Source: Pycnopodia helianthoides (Eukaryota; Echinodermata; Asteroidea; Forcipulatida; Asteriidae). Taken from it: a stretch of DNA of 64,000 bases. Below the pieces are notes generated by a model. That model was not told the origin of the DNA. It saw only the letters and a list, made by a program, of their open reading frames with translations, and made no database searches. Positions 1 to 9,000 of this stretch are shown here, in pieces. The DNA is taken from NCBI GenBank assembly GCA_032158295.1, contig CM063258.1, forward strand, positions 15,413,703-15,477,702. Reading direction: 5' to 3'. The first letter of the stretch is position 1, and every line of letters begins with the position of its first letter. The translations under genes and the position numbers were made by a program.

Positions 1-540
1 TACAATATCTGATTCATATCTTAGTCTTGTATCATCCACGCTCAATAACAGTGCCCCCCCCCTCCCGATCCCCCAATGATACTGGTGGGACTGTGCGAGC
101 GAAATCATGCACGTGTCCAAGCCGCTTGCGACAGAAACAAATATCATCCACAGAGCAAGGACAGAGACTTTCTTTCAACCGAAAAAGCAAACAGAACATT
201 TACATAAAATGATAAATAAAACCGAGGAAGGAGATAAAAGAAAACAAAAATCAATGGGGACTATATTGACCGGCCATAGATGTCCCTATAATGAGGCTAC
301 CCGATGATGGCTTTAAAATAAATATTTTTTACCACCCCTGTTCTGTTTTTTTGTATGTGCTATTTTCTTCTCCGTCTTCTTCCCCTTCTTATATCAGGAA
401 CATTTTAGTATGATGTTTGGGTGTTATGTGACTATTGCGAAATTGTATACATGGTGACTCCGTGAATGTATCCCCTTTAACCTCCCTTCTCCACGCCCCC
501 CCCCGTCCCCAGGCCATCTGCTGCATGCTTTACTTCCCCC
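1..540. other. No gene recognised; flank upstream of the candidate promoter
   Basis: Short open frames are present but none resembles a known family. There is a C-rich run near 53-75, a CACGTG E-box at 110-115, and pyrimidine-rich stretches at 340-395 and 480-540. It could be the 3' end of a neighbouring gene or plain intergenic DNA; the sequence does not decide. Confidence 0.4.
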
Positions 541-555
541 CTGGTTTTGTATTAG

Positions 556-597
556 TACGCATGCGCGTTATAAAATTGGCCCATGGCGGCCATCTTC
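556..597 (+). promoter_or_regulatory. Candidate housekeeping promoter: NRF1-like, TATA-like, inverted CCAAT and YY1-like motifs
   Basis: Within about 40 bases there is an NRF-1-like palindrome (TACGCATGCGCG, 556-567), a TATA-like TTATAAAA (568-575), an inverted CCAAT (ATTGGC, 575-580) and a YY1-type GCCATCTT (589-596, the reverse of AAGATGGC). This set is typical of promoters of ubiquitously expressed genes. The next recognised gene on the plus strand is NELFB, whose coding start lies 4.5 kb downstream behind a splice acceptor, so this is the best candidate for its promoter. Motifs are seen; assignment to NELFB is inference. YY1 and NRF1 sites also occur at divergent promoters. Confidence 0.45.
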
Positions 598-750
598 GGA
601 GAAAGGAGTCGTGAAGTTCACTGCGGCTGACAAAACCAAGTTCTGCTCTGCTTTGAGACGTTAAACAGCTCTGAAATTTACTGGACATCCTCTTGAAGTT
701 ACAGAGACCCTTTGTGTATGTATGTTAAGAATTTTAACTGTATAGTTTAG
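598..750 (+). other. NELFB: Putative non-coding first exon of NELFB
   Basis: Directly downstream of the promoter motifs, this stretch ends in TAGTTTAG|GTAGGAG, a good 5' splice site at 751. The first NELFB coding exon begins with an acceptor (TTTTTGTACAG, AG at 5105-5106) and carries about 40 bases of 5' UTR before its ATG, so an upstream UTR exon must exist. This is the best candidate I see. Exon start and pairing are inferred. Confidence 0.35.
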
Positions 751-1083
751 GTAGGAGCACTTGGGGAAACAAAGGGTTTGCTTGACTTATGGCCGGCTGT
801 GCATGTTAAAAAAAAAGAACCGTTATTCGTTAACAATGCATTGACCTCTTACATTAGACACTATACGGAAAGTACCATAATTCCGACACTATCTTCGAAT
901 GCAGACTAAAAATAAAATAGACGGCGGTGGGGTTGGCTGTTTTTTATTTTGTTTTTATCACGGAACAGCCGCTTAACCACAAGCTAGGTCTCACTAGTGA
1001 GACCCATCCAAATGATCCATGCATGCGAAACACGCAGTGAATCTTCATTGTGAGACTGCACTTCTCAGGCCAGCGTAGCCCTA

Positions 1084-1853
1084 GACCCAGTAACTGGGGC
1101 GCTGTACTCCTTTTTCAAAATTTTGACATTTTCTGTCGTACTAGCGCCCCAGCGAAACCTACCAAAAATATGGGGAAGTGCAATATTTTCATAAAAAATC
1201 AGAGATGTCACACCAAAAATGCCCCAGAATGACGGAAATACCCAACGAATTACCTTCAAAACTGCCAACTGGCCTCTCCATATGTTTAAGATGTAACACC
1301 AGGCATGAAATTGTACTCACGGAAATTTGTCCGGCTAAAAAAGGATGATTTTTGAGACATTCCCGGTTTCCGTTGATCATGTCCAGCCATATTTTTTTAT
1401 CTGACTTCTCGCAACGAGAAGTCAGATGCATTGTGGGTCCGGGCGCCGGGCGCCAGACCTCACTCCCCGAAACCAGGTTTTCATAAACAGCCGGACCCAC
1501 AATGCATCTGACTTCTCGTTGCGAGAAGTCAGATAAAAAAATATGGCTGGACATGATCAACGAACGGAAACCGGGAATGTCTCAAAAATCATCCTTTTTT
1601 AGCCGGACAAATTTCCGTGAGTACAATTTCATGCCTGGTGTTACATCTTAAACATATGGAGAGGCCAGTAGGCAGTTTTGAAGGTAATTCGTTGGGTATT
1701 TCCGTCATTCTGGGGCATTTTTGGTGTGACATCTCTGATTTTTTATGAAAATATTGCACTTCCCCATATTTTTGGTAGGTTTCGCTGGGGCGCTAGTACG
1801 ACAGAAAATGTCAAAATTTTGAAAAAGGAGTACAGCGCCCCAGTTACTGGGTC
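1084..1853. mobile_element. 770-bp near-perfect hairpin (foldback MITE) inserted with TA duplication
   Basis: Arms of about 359 (1084-1442) and 363 bases (1491-1853) are almost exact reverse complements around a 48-base GC-rich loop. The main difference is four extra bases in the right arm. A TA dinucleotide flanks both ends (1082-1083 and 1854-1855), fitting Tc1/mariner-type insertion. Each arm carries its own small hairpin (arms TCTGACTTCTCG / CGAGAAGTCAGA). It sits inside the larger element 921-2645, so it is the younger insertion. High arm identity suggests recent formation or gene conversion. Confidence 0.75.
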
Positions 1854-1860
1854 TAGCGTA

Positions 1861-2554
1861 GCCCCATAAATAGGGCCAATCCACTCTGTCTTTGCCCCAG
1901 CACCACTGCAGACCTATTCTTTCGCCCTATATGATGTTTTTAATCTGCAAAGATCTAGATCGTGAAACTTACAGATTGAATGCCCATGTACTCGCAGATA
2001 GCCGGACTGTTGAAATTTCTTTAAAAAACATCAAACGTTTTTGGTGTAAATAAAACGATTTTCGAGAGTTAATATTTAGAACTGTCTCAACGATCTTGAC
2101 AACTTGCTTATTTTGAAGTAGTACACACGTTCTCATAATTACGTAAAAAAAAAGGTGCTTTTCCGTGTTACTGTACGACGGGATCGAAATATTTGGGTTC
2201 GAAAACTAGGTTTTGTCTGGCTCCCTCAACAGCATTAGAAAAATGATACAATCAATTGCTACGATTGAGTTGGTACCAGACTAATCTACTCGCAGACGCC
2301 GCGAGTGCAAATAACCAAGATCGTTGAGAACGTTTTAAAAGTTCACTCTAGAAAATAATTAAATTTTCACTAAAAACGTGTGATGTTTTTCAACAAATTC
2401 CAGCAGTCCGGCTATCTACGAGCACATTGGCATTCGATCGGTAAGTTTCACGATCTAGATCTTTGCAGATTAAAAATATCATAGGGCGAAAGAAAAGGTC
2501 TGCAGTGGTGCTGGGGCCAAGGATATGGGAGTGGATTGGCCGTATTCATGGGGC
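1861..2554. repeat. Second large inverted repeat within the composite element
   Basis: The left arm (about 1861-2110) pairs with the right arm (about 2310-2554). The match is clear at the outer ends (CCATAAATAGGGCCAATCC against its near reverse complement at 2531-2551) and at the shared GATCTAGATC / AGTCCGGCTAT segments, and weakens towards a ~200-base centre. It is more diverged than the 1084-1853 hairpin, so probably older. Confidence 0.6.
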
Positions 2555-2649
2555 TATTCTCAGGGAAGAAGAAGGAATTAGTGTGCCTAGCTTAAGCGGC
2601 TGTTCCGTGATAAAAACAAAATAAAAAATGGCCAACCCCACCGCACTCT

Positions 2650-2760
2650 CACTCTCTAGTCTCAGGCCTGGAATTACAAACTTTTAAGGGCAAGGCCACT
2701 TTGGCCTTGGAGTATTCAAAATTTTGGAGGGCACCAAGGCCAAAATGTGAAAATAAAAAA
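2650..2760 (+). repeat. Degenerate interspersed repeat fragment (CACCAAGGCCAA family)
   Basis: This shares blocks such as GGGGCACCAAGGCCAA-like text with the reverse complement of 10235-10385. Two diverged, oppositely oriented copies in one window indicate an old dispersed repeat. The class cannot be decided from these fragments. Confidence 0.4.
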
Positions 2761-2889
2761 GGCACGAAGGCCACTAAGTTATAAAACAAAATACAACCAA
2801 CGCCAACGGCGATCTACTTTTTTGAGATATATATACGAACCGACGAGTGAAGCCCAATTCCGAGCCACAACCGTGCACGTTACAATGGC

Positions 2890-2968
2890 GTGGTTGTGTG
2901 GCTTCATAGGTATGAAGCCAACCCGGAAAGTGTGCATGGTTGTGGCTTCATACATGAAGCCACAACCA
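2890..2968. repeat. Two short palindromes around GGCTTCAT/ATGAAGCC
   Basis: A perfect 15-bp inverted repeat (arms 2937-2951 and 2954-2968, two-base spacer) follows an imperfect version of the same palindrome at about 2890-2922. They lie immediately before the G-rich telomere-like block. Confidence 0.6.
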
Positions 2969-2999
2969 CAAGACGGTCAGGGTGACTGGATAGGAGGGG

Positions 3000-3155
3000 G
3001 AGGGGGTGAGGGTGAGGGTTTGGGGTTGGGTGAGGGTTAGGGTTAGGGTAGGGGTAGGGGTAGGGGCAGGGGTAGGGGTTGGGGTTGGGGTTGGGGTGGG
3101 GTAGGGTGAGGGGTAGGGTTAGGGGAAGGGTTAGGTGTAGGGGTAGGGTTAGGGT
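3000..3155 (+). repeat. Degenerate telomere-like G-rich repeat
   Basis: The tract is built from TTAGGG, TAGGGG, TTGGGG and GTGAGGG words. Several exact GGGTTAGGGTTAGGG stretches are mixed with variants, giving many closely spaced G-runs that could form quadruplexes. TTAGGG is the metazoan telomere repeat. Because intron DNA of a gene surrounds it, this is an interstitial tract rather than a chromosome end. Proline-rich peptides on the opposite strand come from the repeat and are not genes. Confidence 0.75.
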
Positions 3156-3395
3156 GATGAACACTCCTCCCCCTTTCACCATGGAAGAACCCAACCAAGT
3201 AATAAACGTGAATGGTTGTACCATAGAAAAAAGCGTAGGAATTGGGCTTCATACGTCATTACGCAAATATGCCTTACTTTTTGGATTCATTAAACAGGCC
3301 TCTTTATTGAATTAAGTGTCCACCACAAGAGGGCATCCGAAACAACAGAGCGACCTCTGTTGGTCAGTGGTTTTTGCTATAGACTGGTCCCTTGC

Positions 3396-3792
3396 TTAAA
3401 GGAACATTACAGAATTGGTAAGAACAAAATTTGTAAAATGTACTTTTCGATCACAGATTTTTATAAAAACTTACACAGTCTAATGATGATGGTAGTAGAA
3501 AACATCCCTTGAAATATTTCTGTTTGCAATGCCATATTTGATGAGAAATGAATAAACTGATTTTCCGATTGGAGTTTATCGCTCAGTGAGCGTTTTATTC
3601 ATTTGTTGAATCTATATGATTTCATGCAAATGTTTGTAATCGGTTTTTCACTATTTTCTCGTGACCCAGATGGCCGATCGATCTCAAACTTCTACAGGTT
3701 TGTCAGTTTATGTATATGGTGGATTACATAAAGCGCTTACACTGCCAGCAACTGTTTTGTTAGCATAAACCAATTCTGTAATGGTCCTTTAA
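3396..3792. mobile_element. TTAA-flanked MITE, family 1
   Basis: Inverted ends (AAAGGAACATTACAGAATTGGT at the left, its near reverse complement at about 3765-3790) are bounded by TTAA on both sides (3396-3399 and 3789-3792). The interior matches the element at 6969-7347 in several blocks, e.g. TCACTATTTTCTCRTGAC. TTAA targets suggest mobilisation by a piggyBac-type transposase; that is inference. Confidence 0.65.
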
Positions 3793-4682
3793 GGACGTCA
3801 GGTGTTCGTGTTCAACGATTGTAATCAATAGATGGTCGCAATAGCGTGAACGAAAACAGTTCAAGATACATTGTCGGCTGAAAACTAAAACAAGTCGAGG
3901 CCTGGGGTCTACTCTAACTCACTTACTGAGTCTAACTTCTAAAGTTACTTAGCAAAAATAGCAAACTTAAAAGTGCTGTCAAGATGAGATAGTGTGATCG
4001 AGTACAAAAGGTTGTTTTTTGATGAGCTGAATACTCTGCGTGAGCTTGAAGGCATCGAGAGATTTGTACTCCGCTTGGTCTACTAAACTATATAAGGAAA
4101 AATGTCCATATCCGATTGCCACTATTCTGATTTGTTAATGGATTTTGGACTTCTCTATTTTCCCTTTTTTAATCCTGTTAGGAATTGGTAGCTAAACGCT
4201 AGTGACTGACCTTTAACCCTGTTGCTGTCTGACCATTCAATACCATTCACTGTGGTTTTGAATGATAGATAAACTATGCGAGCCTGCAATATGATACCAT
4301 GAGGGAATGCATGTACACAGTACACAGTTAGTTCTGTGCACAGTTGTGCCACCGTACACAACCTTGGCAGTCGAATGGTTTCAAATTGTTGGTCAACTCA
4401 CTGGAAAATGTTGCCAAGAGTCACTGAGAGTAGGAGGGTTAAACAAAAATTAAACGAAAATGCACTTATATTGCACTATCAATGGAACTTAAATTGCGTT
4501 TAGTGAGAAGCATTGTAAACCACTGCACTGGCTACCCGAAAGTCGCTAATTTTTCATGATTTCAAAGTGCCTGATCCTCTCTGCACACATTCTGTCAAGT
4601 CAGTCTTTGTGGACAGACCGCATGGATATAATTTGACCTAAATTAAGTGGCATTCGGCTAATGGCAGGTATGCCAATTTAAA
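3793..4682. other. Intronic DNA, nothing recognised
   Basis: No family-like open frame, tRNA or clear repeat was seen. A short cluster of TACACAGTACACAGTT-type repetition lies near 4315-4330. Confidence 0.4.
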
Positions 4683-4797
4683 ATCAAATTTATTCAGTAT
4701 ACAGTTGGTCCAGGTTTTTTGGCTTTAGCAAACTTGCTCAATATTTTTTAACAAGTTTGCCAAAAGCCCCAAAACCTATTAACTGAGTAAATTTTAT
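4683..4797. repeat. Imperfect hairpin, about 115 bp
   Basis: Arms 4713-4736 and 4752-4776 (GGCTTTAGCAAACTTG against CAAGTTTGCCAAAAGCC) pair around a 15-base AT-rich loop. Flanking AAATTTATTCAG / CTGAGTAAATTT adds outer pairing with a gap. It could be a tiny MITE or a precursor-like stem. Confidence 0.45.
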
Positions 4798-5105
4798 TCA
4801 AAAACAGAAAAAACAGCAATAATATCTAGATAACAGTAATTATTAAATATTTAATACTATTTAAATTTCAACTTATTAATAATAGTATTATTAATGTTAA
4901 TTATATTCATCCAAATTTGTTATTATAGCGTTTGTTTTTATTTGAAGAAGTTTCTTTTAGTCTACATATCAAACTATATATTCTAAAAACAATGTTTAAA
5001 TTTTGGAATTAAGAGAAAGGTTAGACAAATAAAACACTTAGGTTAAAAATGTGTATCCTAATATTGCCATTATTTTATAATAAATGATTGATCTCTTTTT
5101 GTACA

Positions 5106-6035
5106 GAATACTTAAACTCTCAGGGGACTCTGTCTTCATTGAGAGAATGTCTGGATTCGAAGAAATTGGCATCGCTGGGCCTGACCATCTGAGGGAGGCG
5201 CTCACCAATTGCACCGATCCCCAGCAGGCCATAGAAGACTTCCAGGCAGAGAACGGAATCCTGCTACCAACCCTTCAACCAGCCTTACCCTTGCTAGACC
5301 TTCACAGCATTCGTAGATATGAATTCCATCGGTCCATCATGGAGGAACTCCGCCAACAGCTCATCGATAAATGCAGACAACTCTCTGAAGTGGGCAATAA
5401 AAAGTCCTACAAGACCATCGAAGAGTTGCTCTCCAAATGCTTCCCGCTCATCCGGGTTAAATCAGTGCAGCCTGTTGTCATGGAAATCATGAAGCTTCTT
5501 CCAAGAGTTCCATCAAAGTACTTGACTGTCGTCGTAGAGGATAGAGATCTTTATAAAGCTGCTTCAATGGAAGTCAAACGCCAAATCTGGGAGCAAAATC
5601 CATCTCTTTTTGGGGATGAAGTCTCCCCTTATTATCCGACTATATTAAAAGCAAGGAAGCCATCTTGTTTGGAAGTGAAACCATCAACTCTCACATGTTT
5701 TTCTCAGTGACTCCGAAAACTCGTCGCCAGGGTGAAGTGGTTCAAAAGCTCGCTCAGATGATTGGAAAGAGCATACGTCTGTACGACATGGTGCTGCAGT
5801 TTTTAAGGACGTTGTTTCTGCGGACGAGAACAGTCCACTACTGCACGCTGAGAGCAGAGCTTCTTATGGCCTTACATGATATGGAGGTCCATGAGATATG
5901 CACTGAGGACCCCTGTCATAAGTTCACTTGGTGCTTAGATGCCTGCATCAGGGAGAAGTTTGTTGATGAGAAACGAGCAAGGGAGCTGCAGGGTTTCCTG
6001 GATGGTGTGAGGAGAGGTCAAGAGCAAGTCCTTGG
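5106..6035 (+). CDS. NELFB: NELFB coding exon 1 (5' UTR tail, ATG at 5147)
   Basis: The acceptor TTTTTGTACAG precedes about 40 bases of UTR. The ATG at 5147 opens MSGFEEIGI, aligning with the N-terminus of vertebrate NELF-B. The in-frame ATG at 5084 lies in the intron and is rejected. The exon encodes residues 1 to about 297, the helical N-terminal half. The frame shifts at 5625-5628: before it reads LFGDEVSP, after it (plus one frame) the conserved HMFFSVTPKTRRQGEVV region resumes. The exon ends at CTTGG|GTGAG, phase 2. Confidence 0.93.
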
Positions 6036-9000
6036 GTGAGATTATAAGCATCATTTATTTGGCTCTTTTCAAAACTAAAGCTTGGGCTCCGGGTCCAGCT
6101 AAGGGACCCTCTGGCTGTTCAAAGTCCAGTAGCGAAAGTGTAGACTCTCAAAATATCTGACGGAGCCCAAGCGGGATCCTAAGCCCAAGACGTGGTTTTG
6201 AAAATGGCCTTTGTCTTCTTGTCATCTTTTCCCTTTGTAAGAATATATAGACTGCATTGTAGGTTTTTTTAGAGAGAGATTGTTGTTTCCAACATTGAGA
6301 TTTTTCACTCAAATTTCAAATCACTCTATTTGGTATTCTGGCATGAATTTTTTCTACTTTAATCTGATTTCTGATTTATTTATTTTTCCTTCAGAAAAAT
6401 TTTTTATTGAATAGCCAGAAAAGTCTATAAAAGCATAGATACCTTTTGTACATGTAGGTCAACCCTTGTACTCAATAAAATTGTCCTACCTTTTCCCAAG
6501 GACGAAATGTCATGCCTGGATATTTCAGTTTTATTGTCTACACTCCACTACAAAACCTCTGAGCAATGGCAAGTTCATATTAAACCCTGTTGTTAAAGTT
6601 ACTTTAGACACAGACAGTCACAAAATAGTCGCAGACAGTGTTCATGTTTTGTGTGATCAACCATAAACATGAAAAAACAAACATGTGAAAATTTGGGCTT
6701 AATCTGTTGTTTGAGTCGGGAGAAAATAGTGGAAAACATGCACAATTTTCAGCATGTAAACACATTGTCCTTAATTTTGGTTGTAACAACCGAAATGAGC
6801 TGTTGCATTTTTCTTAGCTTTTCAGATACAGTTTTCTTGAATATGACTCATTTTAGAGGGAAATATTTCACAGAGTTTTTTCTAGTTTGAACTTCTTAAT
6901 CAGTAAGCGTTCAGACTAGAATTAAGCAATTGTTGTTCGTTGTTTATTCTTACCAATCCTGTATAATACCTTTAAAGGGTGTGTACAACATTGGTAAAAT
7001 TGAAAATATACCTTTAAAAGGTGTGTACAACATTGGTAAAATTGAAAATATAAACGTTCCCGGATTTGCACAGAACTTACATGGTTTAAAGACAGTCATG
7101 GTGGAATAACTTCCCTTGAAACAGTTTTGCTTAAAATGCTATAGTTTTCATCAAATGGGTAAAACAATTAGTATTTATTGGCATGTCAAAAACCTGATGT
7201 TAGAAAACATTGGAAACACTCAGTCACTATTTTCTCATGACTGAAGACTGATTGAGCTTAACATTTCACAGGTTTGTTATTTCATGTATATGTAAGGTCA
7301 CATAAAGTGTGGATACTAGTCTTTGAAAATTACCAATGTTGTACCTGTGCATAAAGTTATGACCATATGTAAACATACTCATATATTCTGTATTTTTATT
7401 GTTTTTTAGCGACCTATCTATGATCTTGTGCGACCCATTTTCTATTCACACCATTGCTACAAGCAGCATCAAAGTAATGCAGCAACTTATGAACTCAGAA
7501 AAATTACCAAGGGTAAGTGTTTACTTTTTATTCTTACCCCTGGCGTCTGTGGCGAGAGACCCTCTCCCCCCAAAGAAAAATATATAAATAAATAAAAATT
7601 TAAAAATGTATATACCCTCAGGTTTTGATTTGGATGTTTTTTTTTTTTTTTTTTTTGGGGGGGGGATCAGAAAGGCTCAGTGGTTTCTTTCCTTGCCTTT
7701 CACCTCGGTCGACCTCAATTCGAGTCTCACCTCAGACTGGAGCCTTGCATGTGGGTTGGGTTTTACAGTCTTTACCAGAAATGCTTCTAGTTTTAGATGT
7801 GGGAGGAAAACCCCAATGCGGAAACCCCACACCATCAGAACCTTAATGGCGAAAGATGGCTTGTTCCTTGTTCTTTTTTTCTATAAAAAATGACAATTTC
7901 AGGCCAGTTGTTGTGGTAATATTAAATACTAGAATTTGGAATTCATGTACCAATTGAAATTATTCAAAATTCACCACAATTTTTACCCTGGTTGTGTTTA
8001 ATTCTGATCAAACCCTGTTAATTTGGATAAGGTATGCCAATTTTTGCCAATGTACGAGAGACAAAATGTTTGATGTCGAAGTAAATTTTTTATAAATAAA
8101 CTTGAACACTTGCTGCTCGTTAAATGCATTCTGTGGTTTGAATCTTTAAAACTGAATTTAGCACAGAGATCCTGCCGCTTCCCTGGCTATACGACAGTTA
8201 CAGTACAGGTTGTATGGCTTCTGACTGGCACCCCTGAACAAAGATATTGACAAAATAGGAGGACCGCCAACATCAGGGGGATATACATTTGTAGCTTAGT
8301 TGGTAGAGCACTTGCACGTTACTCTTGAGGTCGTAGGTTCAAGTTTCCCTCTAGTAAATTTTTCTTTGTTCAACCGTAAAATATTTTAATTTTACCCAGT
8401 CAGTTTCCCTTGTACATGTAGTTGATTACTTGATTACGCCATAATGCTGTTTCTTTTTACCAGGAAAGTGCTGTACTACTGCTGTTGCTCAGAATGTTGG
8501 CTTTGGGTCTTGGAGCTTGGGATATGATTGACAAACAACACTTCCATGAACCAAAAATGGTGAGCTGAAAGTTTCTGTTGTTTTTGATATCTTCTTGGGG
8601 GTTTGCTAAACATAGGCTTAGGCTCTGGCTTGAGCTCCGGCTCAGTTTCTGAGCAGTGTGCATTTTGCACAGTAGCTCAACATCAGAATAGAGCCCGGAG
8701 CTGGAGTGGGAGCCTAACCTGAGGTTTGGAAAAAGCTCAAGTGATTTATTTTTATTATTTTTTTTACAGTATTATTGTGTCTCTTTTAATCTGTTAAGTT
8801 TTTTTTTTTAGTAGTCACTGGTTGATAGCCATGGTATGATATTTCAGTATCTTGTATTTTTTATCACTGCTGTTTCATTTCTACAGGAAAATGACCTTGT
8901 TCTAAGATTTCTTCCAAGTCTTATGTCACTGCTGACTGATGACTACATTCGTCATATCAACAGGCGTATTCATGAAACAGAAGATGATCCCAAACTCAAA

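Larger units (their letters stand above)
921..2645. mobile_element. Composite palindromic DNA transposon (non-autonomous) with ~52-bp terminal inverted repeats
   Basis: The outer arms 924-975 and 2593-2644 are inverted copies of each other, differing at a couple of bases. Between them lie two further large hairpins, 1084-1853 and 1861-2554. No transposase frame is visible, so any movement would need enzymes from elsewhere. Short open frames in the arms (about 1065-1268 minus, 1678-1869 plus) encode the same peptide because they are the two sides of one palindrome; they are not genes. The element lies in the presumed first intron of NELFB. The outer target-site duplication is not clear. Confidence 0.7.

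Noticed and set aside
1065..1869. Two proteins sharing an identical 60-residue sequence on opposite strands
   Set aside because: They are the two arms of one palindrome read on each strand.
2904..3252. Proline-rich proteins on the minus strand
   Set aside because: They translate the CCCTAA-like strand of the telomere-like tract; low complexity with no other support.
5084..5146. Upstream in-frame ATG at 5084 as the NELFB start
   Set aside because: It lies before the splice acceptor ending at 5106, in AT-rich intron; the homologous N-terminus begins at 5147.
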